A stretch of DNA of 50,960 nt from an uncultured Flavobacteriales bacterium. GTDB lineage: Bacteria > Bacteroidota > Bacteroidia > Flavobacteriales_G > NORP312. The stretch spans positions 1-50,960 of the forward strand of contig CAJQPE010000078.1 in NCBI GenBank assembly GCA_905480125.1, read 5' to 3'. This document shows positions 17,507-26,261 of this stretch, piece after piece. The notes under the pieces are model-generated. The model did not search any database, was not told the DNA's origin, and worked only from the letters and a program-made list of their open reading frames with translations. Each line of letters begins with the position of its first letter. Positions within the stretch are counted from its first letter, which is position 1. Made by a program: the position numbers and the translations under genes.

Positions 17507-18640
17507 TTAGCTACCAAAGATTTCAGCCAACTTTTCTTCTAATGCCGGTCCGCGAAGATTTTTGGCTAGAATTACACCCTCCTTGTCTATTAGATACGTT
17601 TGTGGAATGCCTTTCACATTATATAATTTGGCAGCCGCAGATTGCCAATGTCTTAGATCTGAAACATGATTTGGCCAAACAAGGCCATCTTGCAAAATAG
17701 CGCGTCTCCAGGCATCAGGAGATTTATCCAAGGATACACTAAAAACATCGAAACCTTTAGAATGATATTGATTGTATGTTCTAACTACGTTTGGATTTTC
17801 TGCTCTACAGGGTCGACACCAAGAAGCCCAGAAATCAATAAGAACAACATTTCCTCGAAGCTCAGAAAGGGACAATGTTCCGCCTTCAGGAGTAGCCATT
17901 GTAATGTCTGGCGCAACAGATCCAACAGCCATTTTACCCAATTCTACGACACGGGAATTTAAATTTTGAAAGTACGGTGAATTTGGAATCTTCGATTTTA
18001 GTGCGTCAGCTACTTTTTTGTAGTATTGATAATCAATATCTGAGTTTAAATTTTCCACAGCAGCTAATGAAGCCAAAGACCCTGGATTTTCATCCACGAA
18101 GTTTCGAATAAAAGCATCCCTCTTCATCCCTAATCCTTGTTGGAATTGGCTGGCAGCCATATAAGCATTCACGTCTCGATTTGCTTGGTGTATTTTAGAA
18201 GCTTTAGCTAATGAATCATTACTTAAGTAAAGCTTGTTTACGAAAAGGTTGAATTGTTTAAGTCTTTCTGTTTCAGGTGATCCACTCACCGTAAATGTTT
18301 GTTCTAAAGCACTTGCATTTGAAGAGAATGTAATAGTTTCCCCTTCAGAAAGAATCAGTACAACAAAATTATTTTGAGTTAAACGTACACGATAAAATCC
18401 CTGGCCTTTAACATTTGCACCAAATTCAAAACTTCCAGTTTCGTTTAGTGTAATAGTATCCAATTGGTCGACGCCATTAGAGCGCAGCATTTCAAAGATT
18501 ACTGACTGTCCAGAGCCACCAACGATGGTTCCTTTGACTGAGGTATTATAATCAGTCTTACTAGTCGAATTGTCACTTTCGCATCCAATTAATGCCATCA
18601 TTATAATTATGGCGAATGTTAATAGGTTTCTTTTTTTCAT
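17507..18640 (-). CDS. TlpA-like thioredoxin lipoprotein with N-terminal DUF4369-type domain
   Basis: A 377-residue envelope thiol-disulfide protein. The N-terminus has a lipobox (LIGC, Cys20). Residues about 35-130 resemble the DUF4369 beta domain that often precedes Bacteroidota thioredoxins, and 130-230 are helical. Residues about 240-377 form the AhpC/TSA-thioredoxin fold with the redox motif WASWCRPC (Cys275, Cys278) and the cis-proline segment VKGIPQTYLID. By family knowledge it reduces periplasmic disulfides or assists cytochrome maturation; the partner is unknown. It lies 8 bp after the LVIVD gene in the lpxK-lpxH run. Confidence 0.88.
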   Translation of the reverse strand: MKKRNLLTFAIIIMMALIGCESDNSTSKTDYNTSVKGTIVGGSGQSVIFEMLRSNGVDQLDTITLNETGSFEFGANVKGQGFYRVRLTQNNFVVLILSEGETITFSSNASALEQTFTVSGSPETERLKQFNLFVNKLYLSNDSLAKASKIHQANRDVNAYMAASQFQQGLGMKRDAFIRNFVDENPGSLASLAAVENLNSDIDYQYYKKVADALKSKIPNSPYFQNLNSRVVELGKMAVGSVAPDITMATPEGGTLSLSELRGNVVLIDFWASWCRPCRAENPNVVRTYNQYHSKGFDVFSVSLDKSPDAWRRAILQDGLVWPNHVSDLRHWQSAAAKLYNVKGIPQTYLIDKEGVILAKNLRGPALEEKLAEIFGS

Positions 18641-18648
18641 AGCAATAT

Positions 18649-20016
18649 TTAATTAGTCTTTACTAACTTTTTGGTAATTGTGTTGCCGCTGGAACTTACT
18701 TTAAGAAGGTATGTTCCGACTGGCAGCTTATTTAACGTAATAGTTTCCATGGAACTTAGTAAATTCCCTTCTTTTAAAATTTGCCCATTGAGATTAGTAA
18801 GTTGAAAACTAGTTTCTTTAAAATCTTGTGTTGAAATAATAAACGTCTCCAAAAATGGATTAGGAAAAACGATAACTTTAAATCTATCGGTTGCAATTTC
18901 ATTTGTACCTATGGCGGCTGTTACATCAAAAACAAATAATCCATTTTGCATGTCCGATGCTAGTATAATTCCGGAAGGTAAAAAACTGTAAATACCCCAA
19001 CACCCTCGATAAATAAAATTTGCGTGTTCTTCTATTGAGGTGTCATAGTATCCAGAGATATAGGGATTGCTGGGGTCGGCAATGTTGTATACTACCATTC
19101 CGTCAAAATAATAGCTGACGTATGCATAATCTCCTTTTATCATAACATTATGTGGAATTGTATGTATACTATCTATCTGTGAGGTCATGGTGTCTAAAAC
19201 TTCAATATTAGAATAGTCTGAAACGTCTAATATTTTCAGATCTTTACCGTGAGTTTCATCTGCTAATACATATATGGAACCGTCTTCGTTTAACCATCCT
19301 GAGTGGTTATACCCCTGTTGCGGATAAGAACTTAATGACCCAATTAATAATGGATTTCCCGCATCAGAAAAATCATAAATTAATAAACCCGATGTGCCAT
19401 CGTTTATAAACGCAGTATCATTCCGTACAAAAATATCATGAGATACAGAAGATAATGGCTCTTCTCCAATTTGCACTGGGATTTCAGGGTTTGCAAGTGA
19501 AAACACAGTGACACCTTGGTTATTGTCACCCCCGCAAGAGTATAGTTTAGCGTTAAGTGTATCAATAAAAATATTATGAGATCGAGAAAAAAGCGAGTCT
19601 TCGGAGTAAACAGTTACTGCTGAATCTGGTAAGTATTGTAAATCGACTATTCGTAAAGTGCTAATTCCTTGTCCTTCATCAGAAACCATGTATAGGTAGC
19701 CATTGTAGTCATGATAATCGCGATGGACTATATCCGGACCATAATGCTCACCTTTTATAGAAGCTACTTCGACAATATTTCCAGGGTTAGAGAGGTCAAA
19801 AACATGAGTACCCCATGTTGAACCAATTACTCCATATTCAATTCCGTTTTGCACAAATCCCCATATTTCATTATAGGTATTGTTGTGAGCAGCGGAAGGC
19901 AGAAGCGTGTCGTTCTCCCAATGAAATAATAGATTTATGTTTTGTGAATCTTGCGCAATGGACCCAAAAGTAGATAGTGTAGCGACAAGAACAATAAGTA
20001 AGTTTTTTATCCGCAT
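18649..20016 (-). CDS. LVIVD-repeat (choice-of-anchor B type) T9SS-secreted protein
   Basis: A 455-residue secreted protein with a signal peptide (about 1-21, ending SIAQ). Residues about 25-370 hold repeated LVIVD-type propeller blades such as THVFDLSNPGNIVEV, VTVFSLANPEIPVQI and LLIYDFSDAGNPLLIG. These give an extracellular beta-propeller of the choice-of-anchor B kind. The last 75 residues form a T9SS type A sorting domain (VIVFPNPFLETF, LTNLNGQILKEG, PVGTYLLKVSSS, then KKLVKTN). The start overlaps the 3' end of punA by 10 bp. Function is unknown. It is odd that a surface protein sits between purine salvage and redox genes in an apparent operon. Confidence 0.85.
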   Translation of the reverse strand: MRIKNLLIVLVATLSTFGSIAQDSQNINLLFHWENDTLLPSAAHNNTYNEIWGFVQNGIEYGVIGSTWGTHVFDLSNPGNIVEVASIKGEHYGPDIVHRDYHDYNGYLYMVSDEGQGISTLRIVDLQYLPDSAVTVYSEDSLFSRSHNIFIDTLNAKLYSCGGDNNQGVTVFSLANPEIPVQIGEEPLSSVSHDIFVRNDTAFINDGTSGLLIYDFSDAGNPLLIGSLSSYPQQGYNHSGWLNEDGSIYVLADETHGKDLKILDVSDYSNIEVLDTMTSQIDSIHTIPHNVMIKGDYAYVSYYFDGMVVYNIADPSNPYISGYYDTSIEEHANFIYRGCWGIYSFLPSGIILASDMQNGLFVFDVTAAIGTNEIATDRFKVIVFPNPFLETFIISTQDFKETSFQLTNLNGQILKEGNLLSSMETITLNKLPVGTYLLKVSSSGNTITKKLVKTN

Positions 20017-20825
20017 GTTTGTTTAATTAGTTCTTTTATAATGAAAGTCATTTTTGGTTGAACTTCTTCAGCAACTTGCTGTACATCTTCGTGAGTCACC
20101 TCAACAATTTTTCCAGGCACACCAAGATCTGTAATAATCGACATAGCGAAACAAGGTATTTGCATATGTCTAGCTGCAATAACTTCAGGTACTGTTGACA
20201 TACCTACTGTATCTCCTCCTATTTTTCTAACGTAGAGATATTCCGCAGGTGTTTCTAAGGTAGGCCCAGTAAGACCAACATAAACTCCTTCAACTACTTT
20301 AATGTCGTTTTCTTTAGCAATTTCTTTTGCCATGACAACCATCTGCTTGTGATAAGGTTCACTCATATCAGGAAACCGAACACCTAATTCATCTAAATTT
20401 GCGCCAATTAAGGGATTTTGTCCAGTTTGATTGATGTGGTCTGTTAAAATCATTAGGTCGCCAATTTCGAAGTCTGGATTAACCCCACCGCTAGCATTAG
20501 AAACAAATAGTCGTTCGATGCCCAAATACTTCATAACGCGAACAGGAAATACAACTTTGCTCATCGAATAACCCTCATAAAAATGAAACCTGCCTTGCAT
20601 AGCAACTATTTCGATGCCATTTAATAGGCCAAAAATTAACCTCCCAGAATGCCCTTCAACAGTAGAAACAGGGAAATCGGGAATGGTTTCATATGGTAGC
20701 ACGTGTTTTATGTCTATTTCATCAACCAACCCGCCCAAACCAGTTCCTAAAATTATTCCAGCTTTTGGACTAAATGAAACTTTTTCTTGAATGTATTTAG
20801 CTGTCGATTTTATAGTCTCTAACAT
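20007..20825 (-). CDS. punA: purine nucleoside phosphorylase
   Basis: A 272-residue trimeric-type purine nucleoside phosphorylase that splits inosine or guanosine with phosphate in purine salvage. The phosphate-binding GIILGTGLGGL (about 23-33), the MQGRFHFYEGYSM segment, the NASGGVNPDFEIGD region, and the base-recognition segment around VGMSTVPEVIAARH are all present. The ATG at 20825 lies inside the lpxK reading frame, overlapping it by 29 bp. No later start would keep the N-terminal strand, so the overlap is probably real and implies translational coupling. Confidence 0.93.
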   Translation of the reverse strand: MLETIKSTAKYIQEKVSFSPKAGIILGTGLGGLVDEIDIKHVLPYETIPDFPVSTVEGHSGRLIFGLLNGIEIVAMQGRFHFYEGYSMSKVVFPVRVMKYLGIERLFVSNASGGVNPDFEIGDLMILTDHINQTGQNPLIGANLDELGVRFPDMSEPYHKQMVVMAKEIAKENDIKVVEGVYVGLTGPTLETPAEYLYVRKIGGDTVGMSTVPEVIAARHMQIPCFAMSIITDLGVPGKIVEVTHEDVQQVAEEVQPKMTFIIKELIKQTCG

Positions 20826-21876
20826 GTCTTAGTACTTGTTCATTAAATATGGCGCCATCTTCACCGTGAAATTTAACTTGAATTGGCAAATAAAAGATAG
20901 GTAGGTCTTTAATCGCTTCTTGCAGCCCCTCGTGTGATAGTCTCATCACATCTTTTTCAGTGGTAATGATGATTTTCTTTTCTCCTGCAATAATATCAAA
21001 AACTTCTTTGACTTTTTCGATGTCTCGAACCGAATATTGATGATGGTCAGCAAATTCAATTTGCTCAACAGTATCAAACCTACTTTTGAGATAGTAGAAT
21101 AAATTACTAGAATTAGCAATTCCAGTAAGCAACAGTACACTATATTTTTGTGCAGAATAAGACTCTATACCAACAATTATTTGGCCTTCTTTTATTGTTT
21201 TGAGGTTACCATACTTATAATAAGAAAAGAGAACTTTTTGATATGCTTTTGGGGCGAGGTCATCGGTAATAATTCGTCTTTCTAAAGCAGAAAAAGATTT
21301 AGGGGTTTTAGTTACGATAATTATATCAGCTCGCCTACTTCCAGAAGCCCATTCTCGTAAATATCCAGTTGGTAGCATCAAGTCTTTTATATACAGTTTT
21401 TGATAGGGTGTTAACAGCAAATTTAGCCCAGGTTTTACATATCGATGCTGGAAGGCATCGTCAAGTAAAACGATTTCTATTTTTTTGTTTTGTTTTTGCA
21501 ATTCTTTGATTCCCCTAACGCGATTAGTATCAACGGCTACTATAACTTTTTCTTTAAATTTTTGTTTGATTTGTCGAGGTTCATCGCCAATTTCTTTAGC
21601 AGACGCGTTTATGGATGCTATTCGGTAGCCGGAGGTAATTCGGCCATAACCTCTACTTAAGGTAGCCAGTTGATAATTATTCCTAAGCAGGTCAATTAGG
21701 TATTCGATGTGCGGAGTTTTTCCTGTTCCGCCAACATTTAAGTTTCCAATTGCTATAATTGGTAATTTGAATTTCTTTTCAGATAAAATTCCAAGATCGA
21801 ATAAGATATTTCTAATCCAAGTTAAAGTGCCATAAAGGAAGGAAATGGGTAATAATAATATTCTGACTATCTTCAT
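20797..21876 (-). CDS. lpxK: tetraacyldisaccharide 4'-kinase
   Basis: A 359-residue LpxK, which phosphorylates the 4' position of the lipid A disaccharide on the inner membrane. The N-terminal amphipathic/transmembrane helix (MKIVRILLLPISFLYG) precedes the family P-loop GNLNVGGTGKTP (44-55). The later LATLSRGYGR and LLDDAFQHRYV segments (Walker B-like DDAFQH) are typical. An upstream in-frame ATG at 21996 would add 40 unconserved residues reaching into the divergent nif3-like gene, so I use the ATG at 21876. It is the first gene of the run ending with lpxH and overlaps punA by 29 bp. Confidence 0.92.
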   Translation of the reverse strand: MKIVRILLLPISFLYGTLTWIRNILFDLGILSEKKFKLPIIAIGNLNVGGTGKTPHIEYLIDLLRNNYQLATLSRGYGRITSGYRIASINASAKEIGDEPRQIKQKFKEKVIVAVDTNRVRGIKELQKQNKKIEIVLLDDAFQHRYVKPGLNLLLTPYQKLYIKDLMLPTGYLREWASGSRRADIIIVTKTPKSFSALERRIITDDLAPKAYQKVLFSYYKYGNLKTIKEGQIIVGIESYSAQKYSVLLLTGIANSSNLFYYLKSRFDTVEQIEFADHHQYSVRDIEKVKEVFDIIAGEKKIIITTEKDVMRLSHEGLQEAIKDLPIFYLPIQVKFHGEDGAIFNEQVLRHVRDYKIDS

Positions 21877-21883
21877 CCAAAAA

Positions 21884-21891
21884 CAAAGATA
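21884..21891 (-). promoter_or_regulatory. -7 element for the lpxK operon, very close to the start codon
   Basis: On the minus strand the sequence reads TATCTTTG, an exact TAnnTTTG match, only 7 bp from the lpxK ATG at 21876. Transcription from it would give almost no 5' leader. No good -33 element is seen. Confidence 0.45.
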
Positions 21892-21910
21892 ATCAATCCA
21901 CTTCCATTTG

Positions 21911-21918
21911 TATTTTTG
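21911..21918 (+). promoter_or_regulatory. -7 element for the nif3-like gene
   Basis: TATTTTTG matches TAnnTTTG and ends 21 bp before the ATG at 21940. It lies in the 63-bp divergent region shared with lpxK. Confidence 0.45.
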
Positions 21919-21939
21919 TGGTACTAGTTTTATAGATTT

Positions 21940-23046
21940 ATGCAAGTAAAAGAAATAACAAATTATCTGGAGGAATTTGCTCCATTGCAGTATCAAGAAT
22001 CCTACGATAATGCCGGTTTAATAGTTGGCAGTCTTGAAATGGAAGTCACAGGGGCAATAATATGTCTTGACAGCACTGAAGCAGTTATTAATGAGGCAAT
22101 AGACAAGAAGTGTAATTTAATTATTGCGCATCATCCTATTATTTTTTCTGGGCTAAAGAAGCTCAATGGCAACGATTATGTCGAGCGTATAGTAATTAAA
22201 GCAATTAAACATGATATTGCTATTTATGCGGCACACACCAATTTAGATAATATTGTCAGTGGTGTAAATAGAAAAATTGCCGATAAATTAAATCTAAAGA
22301 ACGTCTCCATATTGGCCTCTAAAAGCAATGTATTAAGCAAGTTAGTAACGCTTTGCCCCGAGGATAATGCAGACGAAGTTCGAGATGCATTATTTAATGC
22401 CGGTGCTGGTAAAATTGGAGAATATTCGGAGTGTAGCTATAGTTCTACAGGTGAAGGTACGTTTATGCCTTCCGCAAATGCATCTCCCTATATAGGTGAG
22501 AAAGGAAAGCGGCATACGGAAAAAGAAACTAAAATTGAAGTTGTATTTCCAGCACATCTAAAAGGCAAATTATTGTATGAGCTTAAGGCAGCTCACCCAT
22601 ACGAAGAGGTGGCTTATGATATCATACCATTAGAAAATAATTGGAACGGAATTGGTTCTGGAATGATTGGCGAGTTGGAGGTTGAAATGTCCGAACAGAA
22701 TTTTTTGAAATATATTTCTGATGGGTTTAATACAAAGTGCATGCGCCACACTTCTTTACTCAAAAAGCCAATTAAGCGAGTGGCAATGTGCGGTGGATCG
22801 GGTAGTTTTTTGATTAAAAATGCGATTGCAGCCAGAGCAGATGCTTTTATTACAAGTGATATTAAGTATCATGAGTTTTTTGATGCTGATAATCAAATAG
22901 TTGTAATAGATATAGGTCATTATGAAAGCGAGCAATACACATGTGAACTTTTCTATGATATTATTAGTGAAAAATTTCCTACATTTGCACTCCATTTGAC
23001 AAAAATGGATACAAATTCTATAAAATATTATTATGGCGGAGACTAA
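21940..23046 (+). CDS. Nif3-like dinuclear metal centre protein
   Basis: A 368-residue member of the Nif3/YbgI/YqfO family. The metal-binding motifs IIAHHPIIFSG (about 58-68), AAHTNLDN (about 96-103) and the C-terminal VVIDIGHYESE (about 325-335) are intact. Between about 130 and 235 it carries the PII-like insert seen in longer YqfO-type members (KLVTLCPEDNADEVRDALFNAGAG). The family has a dimetal site, and annotations as GTP cyclohydrolase I type 2 are not well supported, so I do not assert an activity. Its stop lies inside the next gene (14-bp overlap), a common pairing with zinc-ribbon proteins in Bacteroidota. Confidence 0.9.
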   Translation: MQVKEITNYLEEFAPLQYQESYDNAGLIVGSLEMEVTGAIICLDSTEAVINEAIDKKCNLIIAHHPIIFSGLKKLNGNDYVERIVIKAIKHDIAIYAAHTNLDNIVSGVNRKIADKLNLKNVSILASKSNVLSKLVTLCPEDNADEVRDALFNAGAGKIGEYSECSYSSTGEGTFMPSANASPYIGEKGKRHTEKETKIEVVFPAHLKGKLLYELKAAHPYEEVAYDIIPLENNWNGIGSGMIGELEVEMSEQNFLKYISDGFNTKCMRHTSLLKKPIKRVAMCGGSGSFLIKNAIAARADAFITSDIKYHEFFDADNQIVVIDIGHYESEQYTCELFYDIISEKFPTFALHLTKMDTNSIKYYYGGD

Positions 23047-23815
23047 AACCAAAAAGAGTACTGAAGCACCAGCAACAGTTGAAGAAAGACTTTTGGCTTT
23101 ATATACTTTACAACAAATCGATTCTAGAATTGATGAAATTAGAACGGTTAGAGGAGAATTACCTTTAGAAGTTCAAGATTTAGAAGATGAGATTGGGGGG
23201 TTAGAAACTAGAATTAGTAACATAAACGAAGAAATTTCTGGAGTTGAGCAAGATCATGCAAATCAAAAAAATACAATTCAAGAGTCCAAAGCTTTAATTA
23301 AGAAATATGAAGATCAGCAAAATAAAGTTAGAAACAACCGAGAGTTCGATTCTCTAACTAAGGAACTTGAATACCAAAATTTAGAAATCCAATTAGCTGA
23401 AAAAAGAATTAAAGAGGCTGATTTTGGAATCACTTCTAAGAAAGAAATCTTAGCTGCGGCACAAGAAAAATTAGATTCTAGATCAGCAGATTTAAAACAT
23501 AAAAAAGAAGAGTTAGATGGTATTATTGCTGAAACTCAGAAAGACGAAGAATCTCTTTTAAAGAAATCGAAGAAAGCCGAAAAGGTAATTGAAGAGAGAT
23601 TAGTTAAGGCCTACTCTAGAGTTAGAACTAATGCTCATAATGGCTTGGCTGTTGTTAGAGTTGAAAGAGATGCTTGCGGTGGTTGTTTTAATAAAATACC
23701 ACCACAAAGAACTCTTGACATTAGTACGCACAAAAAAATTATTGTTTGCGAACACTGTGGTAGAATCTTAGTTGATGATACTATTCACGATCAAGTAGTT
23801 GTCAAAAAAAAATAG
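23033..23815 (+). CDS. C4 zinc-ribbon coiled-coil protein (DUF164 type)
   Basis: A 260-residue protein of three parts: an Ala/Thr-rich N-terminus, a long antiparallel coiled coil (about 20-195), and a C-terminal zinc ribbon with CGGC (about 213-216) and CEHCG (about 237-241). Homologues have been linked to RNA or nucleic-acid-associated processes, but no firm function is established. Translation starts inside the nif3-like gene, overlapping by 14 bp, which implies coupling. rpsT follows after 63 bp with its own promoter. Confidence 0.87.
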   Translation: MAETKTKKSTEAPATVEERLLALYTLQQIDSRIDEIRTVRGELPLEVQDLEDEIGGLETRISNINEEISGVEQDHANQKNTIQESKALIKKYEDQQNKVRNNREFDSLTKELEYQNLEIQLAEKRIKEADFGITSKKEILAAAQEKLDSRSADLKHKKEELDGIIAETQKDEESLLKKSKKAEKVIEERLVKAYSRVRTNAHNGLAVVRVERDACGGCFNKIPPQRTLDISTHKKIIVCEHCGRILVDDTIHDQVVVKKK

Positions 23816-23826
23816 AATATTCAATA

Positions 23827-23857
23827 TTAGGAGCATAAACAAAAAGATATACCTTTG
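23827..23857 (+). promoter_or_regulatory. rpsT promoter (-33 and -7 elements)
   Basis: TACCTTTG at 23850-23857 is an exact -7 match, followed by GCGTTCC. A TTAG at 23827-23830, one base from TTTG, lies 19 bp upstream, the usual spacing. The rpsT ATG is 21 bp downstream. Confidence 0.6.
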
Positions 23858-23878
23858 CGTTCCTTAAAAAATTAGAAA

Positions 23879-24130
23879 ATGGCAAATCATAAGTCAGCAT
23901 TAAAAAGAATTAGACAATCAGAAAAGAAAAGAGTTGCGAACAAATATGTTCACAAGACAATGCGTAATGCATTAAAGGCTCTTAGGGAAGAAAGTGATAA
24001 AAAAGAAGCTGAAAAAGCTGTTCCAGGTGTTTTCTCTATGATTGATAAATTAACAAAAAACAACATTATTCATAAAAACAAAGCTGCTAACCTTAAGTCC
24101 GGTTTAGCAAAGCAAGTTGCTGCGCTTTAA
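23879..24130 (+). CDS. rpsT: 30S ribosomal protein S20
   Basis: An 83-residue basic helical protein beginning [18 protein letters not shown], the hallmark start of bS20, with the typical [10 protein letters not shown] and the conserved ending [16 protein letters not shown]. It binds 16S rRNA early in 30S assembly. It has its own promoter (23827-23857) and a strong terminator (24154-24184), so it is a single-gene unit. Confidence 0.97.
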   Translation: MANHKSALKRIRQSEKKRVANKYVHKTMRNALKALREESDKKEAEKAVPGVFSMIDKLTKNNIIHKNKAANLKSGLAKQVAAL

Positions 24131-24153
24131 GTTGTTGAATACAAGATAATTTG

Positions 24154-24184
24154 AAAAGGGCTCCATTTTTGGGGCCCTTTTTTT
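24154..24184 (+). terminator. rho-independent terminator of rpsT
   Basis: AAAAGGGCTCC (24154-24164) pairs with GGGGCCCTTTT (24171-24181) over eleven positions with one G-U pair. The loop has six bases and more T residues follow to 24184. The T run merges into TATTTTTG (24184-24191), a possible -7 element for radC. Confidence 0.85.
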
Positions 24185-24199
24185 ATTTTTGAAATTATC

Positions 24200-24889
24200 A
24201 TGTCAGAATCACTATCAATAAAGTCTTGGGCAGAAGATGACCGACCTCGCGAGAAGCTGGTTGCAAAAGGCCGTGCTGTGCTTAGTGATGCTGAATTAAT
24301 CGCGATAATTATTGGTTCTGGCAGTAGAGACGAATCAGCAGTAGAATTATCTAAAAGAATATTACACAGTGTAGATAATAATCTAAATGAGTTAGGTAAA
24401 GTTTCTATACCGGACTTAATGAAATTTAAGGGTATAGGAGAGGCGAAAGCGATATCGATAACCTCTTCATTAGAGTTGGGGAGAAGACGAAAAGCGGAAT
24501 CATCGCAAGGCAAACCTAAGATAGCATCAAGTAAAGATGCATTTGATGTTATTTATCCTGCTTTGGCTGATTTGCCTCATGAAGAGTTTTGGTTAATTCT
24601 ATTGAATCAAAATAATAAGGTAATTGATACTGTTTGCATCAGTCGAGGTGGAGTAGCTGGAACTGTTGCAGATGCTAAAATTATACTTAAGGCGGCATTA
24701 GAAAAACTTGCCCCTTCAATTATATTAAGTCATAACCACCCATCAGGTAATTTAAAACCAAGTAAAGCAGATATAGATTTAACCAAGAAATTAAAAGAAG
24801 GAGCTAAATTGTTGGATATTTCTGTACTCGACCATCTCATAATTGGCGATACTAGTTACTTTAGTTTCGCTGATCAAGAATTAATGTGA
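24200..24889 (+). CDS. radC: RadC family JAMM-domain protein
   Basis: A 229-residue RadC. The N-terminal part has the family's MKFKGIGEAKAISITSSLELG helix-hairpin-helix region (about 73-93). The C-terminal JAMM/MPN metalloprotease-like domain carries LSHNHPSGNLKPSKADIDLT (about 173-192), with the HxH and Asp ligands in place. Despite its name, the link to DNA repair is weak and the biochemical role is uncertain. The stop overlaps the next ATG by one base (TGATG). A TATTTTTG element ends 8 bp before the ATG, so a promoter with a very short leader is possible. Confidence 0.93.
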   Translation: MSESLSIKSWAEDDRPREKLVAKGRAVLSDAELIAIIIGSGSRDESAVELSKRILHSVDNNLNELGKVSIPDLMKFKGIGEAKAISITSSLELGRRRKAESSQGKPKIASSKDAFDVIYPALADLPHEEFWLILLNQNNKVIDTVCISRGGVAGTVADAKIILKAALEKLAPSIILSHNHPSGNLKPSKADIDLTKKLKEGAKLLDISVLDHLIIGDTSYFSFADQELM

Positions 24890-26187
24890 TGTTAACAGTA
24901 TACTCCAATCAAATAAGTAATAGGCTTGAGCATACTGTTAAGCTACTTTTTAGCGAGGTCATGAACTATAAGTTCAGCATCACGAATAATCTAGAAGAAT
25001 TCAATGCGTCCAAGGGAGTTAGAATTAATTATACTCCACTTGATATAAAAGATGCAATTCAGATTATTCCCTCAGGATTGCTATTTGAGCGTTCAATTGA
25101 AGAAAAAAAAGTAGTTATCGGTAAGTGGGATAACGAGACAATCTTGTTCCCAAATAATGGAGCACACATTCCTTTTGATTTATTGTCGGCAACATTCTAT
25201 TTAACCGCCCGATACGAGGAGTATATTAATATGAAGCGTGATCATTATAATCGATTCTTACCAGAAGAAAGTATTGCATTTAAAAACGATTTTTTAGAGA
25301 GACCCTTAGTAAATATATGGGCTCAAAAACTACAAGAAGTAATCGGCAAATTCTTCCCAATTAGTGCAATCCCTGAAAGAAATTATGAATTTGTAGCAAC
25401 CATAGATGTAGATAACGCATACGCATACAAGGAAAAAGGTATGGTACGAACGCTTGGGGCGTTAAGTAGATCAATTTTAATGTTTGATTTTAAAGATTTT
25501 GTTAATAGGTTCAAGTGTCTTTTGGGGCTGATTCCCGACCCATTCGATAGTTTCGACAAACAGTTAGAATTTCAAAAAACATACGGATTCAAAGCGGTAT
25601 ATTTCTTCTTAGTCGGTGATTATGGATTAAACGACAAAAACGTACCGATTTCGAGTAGGAAATTTCAATCTCTAATTAAGCATGTTGGTGATTACGCATC
25701 TGTTGGTGTTCACCCTTCGTTTGCATCTAATGAAGAACCGGAAAGAGTAAAAATGGAAATGGATCGCTTAGCTAAAGTTGTTCATGTTCCTATTACAAAA
25801 AGTCGCCAGCATTTCTTGACTTTATCTTTTCCAAATACGTATAAAACACTTATCGAAAATGGTATTACAGATGACTATACAATGGGTTATGCTGCTAAAA
25901 TGGGGTTTAGGGCAAGCATATGCTCACCCTATTCATATTACAATTTACTAGACGAACAAGAGGAGGCTTTAACTGTTCATCCTTTTGCGATAATGGAGGC
26001 AACTATTCGTCATTATATGAACGAGCCTGAAGAACAAGCAATGAGCTATATATTACCTATCATTGAACAAGTAAAAAAAGTAAAAGGCACCTTAAATGTT
26101 GTTTGGCATAATGACTCATTAAGTGAGCTTTCGCCATGGGAGGGTTGGTCTGGTCTTTACGAGAAAATGGTAAAAGTTGCTGTTTAG
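24889..26187 (+). CDS. polysaccharide deacetylase-like (NodB-fold) protein with DUF7033-type N-terminus
   Basis: A 432-residue protein. The N-terminal 130 residues (LTVYSNQISNRLEHTVKLLF onward) look like the DUF7033 domain found before some Bacteroidota carbohydrate esterases. From about 160 the sequence fits a NodB-like barrel: a TIDVDNAY metal-binding Asp pair (about 167-174), VGVHPSFASN (about 269-278) with His, and TVHPFAIMEAT. The match to classic deacetylase motifs is loose, so the substrate (perhaps a surface glycan) is inferred. No signal peptide is visible, so it may act in the cytoplasm. I use the ATG at 24889; a GTG at 24886 is also in frame. Translation is probably coupled to radC. 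Confidence 0.75.
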   Translation: MLTVYSNQISNRLEHTVKLLFSEVMNYKFSITNNLEEFNASKGVRINYTPLDIKDAIQIIPSGLLFERSIEEKKVVIGKWDNETILFPNNGAHIPFDLLSATFYLTARYEEYINMKRDHYNRFLPEESIAFKNDFLERPLVNIWAQKLQEVIGKFFPISAIPERNYEFVATIDVDNAYAYKEKGMVRTLGALSRSILMFDFKDFVNRFKCLLGLIPDPFDSFDKQLEFQKTYGFKAVYFFLVGDYGLNDKNVPISSRKFQSLIKHVGDYASVGVHPSFASNEEPERVKMEMDRLAKVVHVPITKSRQHFLTLSFPNTYKTLIENGITDDYTMGYAAKMGFRASICSPYSYYNLLDEQEEALTVHPFAIMEATIRHYMNEPEEQAMSYILPIIEQVKKVKGTLNVVWHNDSLSELSPWEGWSGLYEKMVKVAV

Positions 26188-26261
26188 CTTTTAATATGAT
26201 AATGGTGTATTGTGAATGATGCCCCCCAAGTGTGACTTTATAATTTTCTTAACTTTTGAGC

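Noticed and set aside
21877-21996. Upstream start for lpxK
   Set aside because: It adds 40 unconserved residues and runs into the divergent nif3-like gene and over both promoters.
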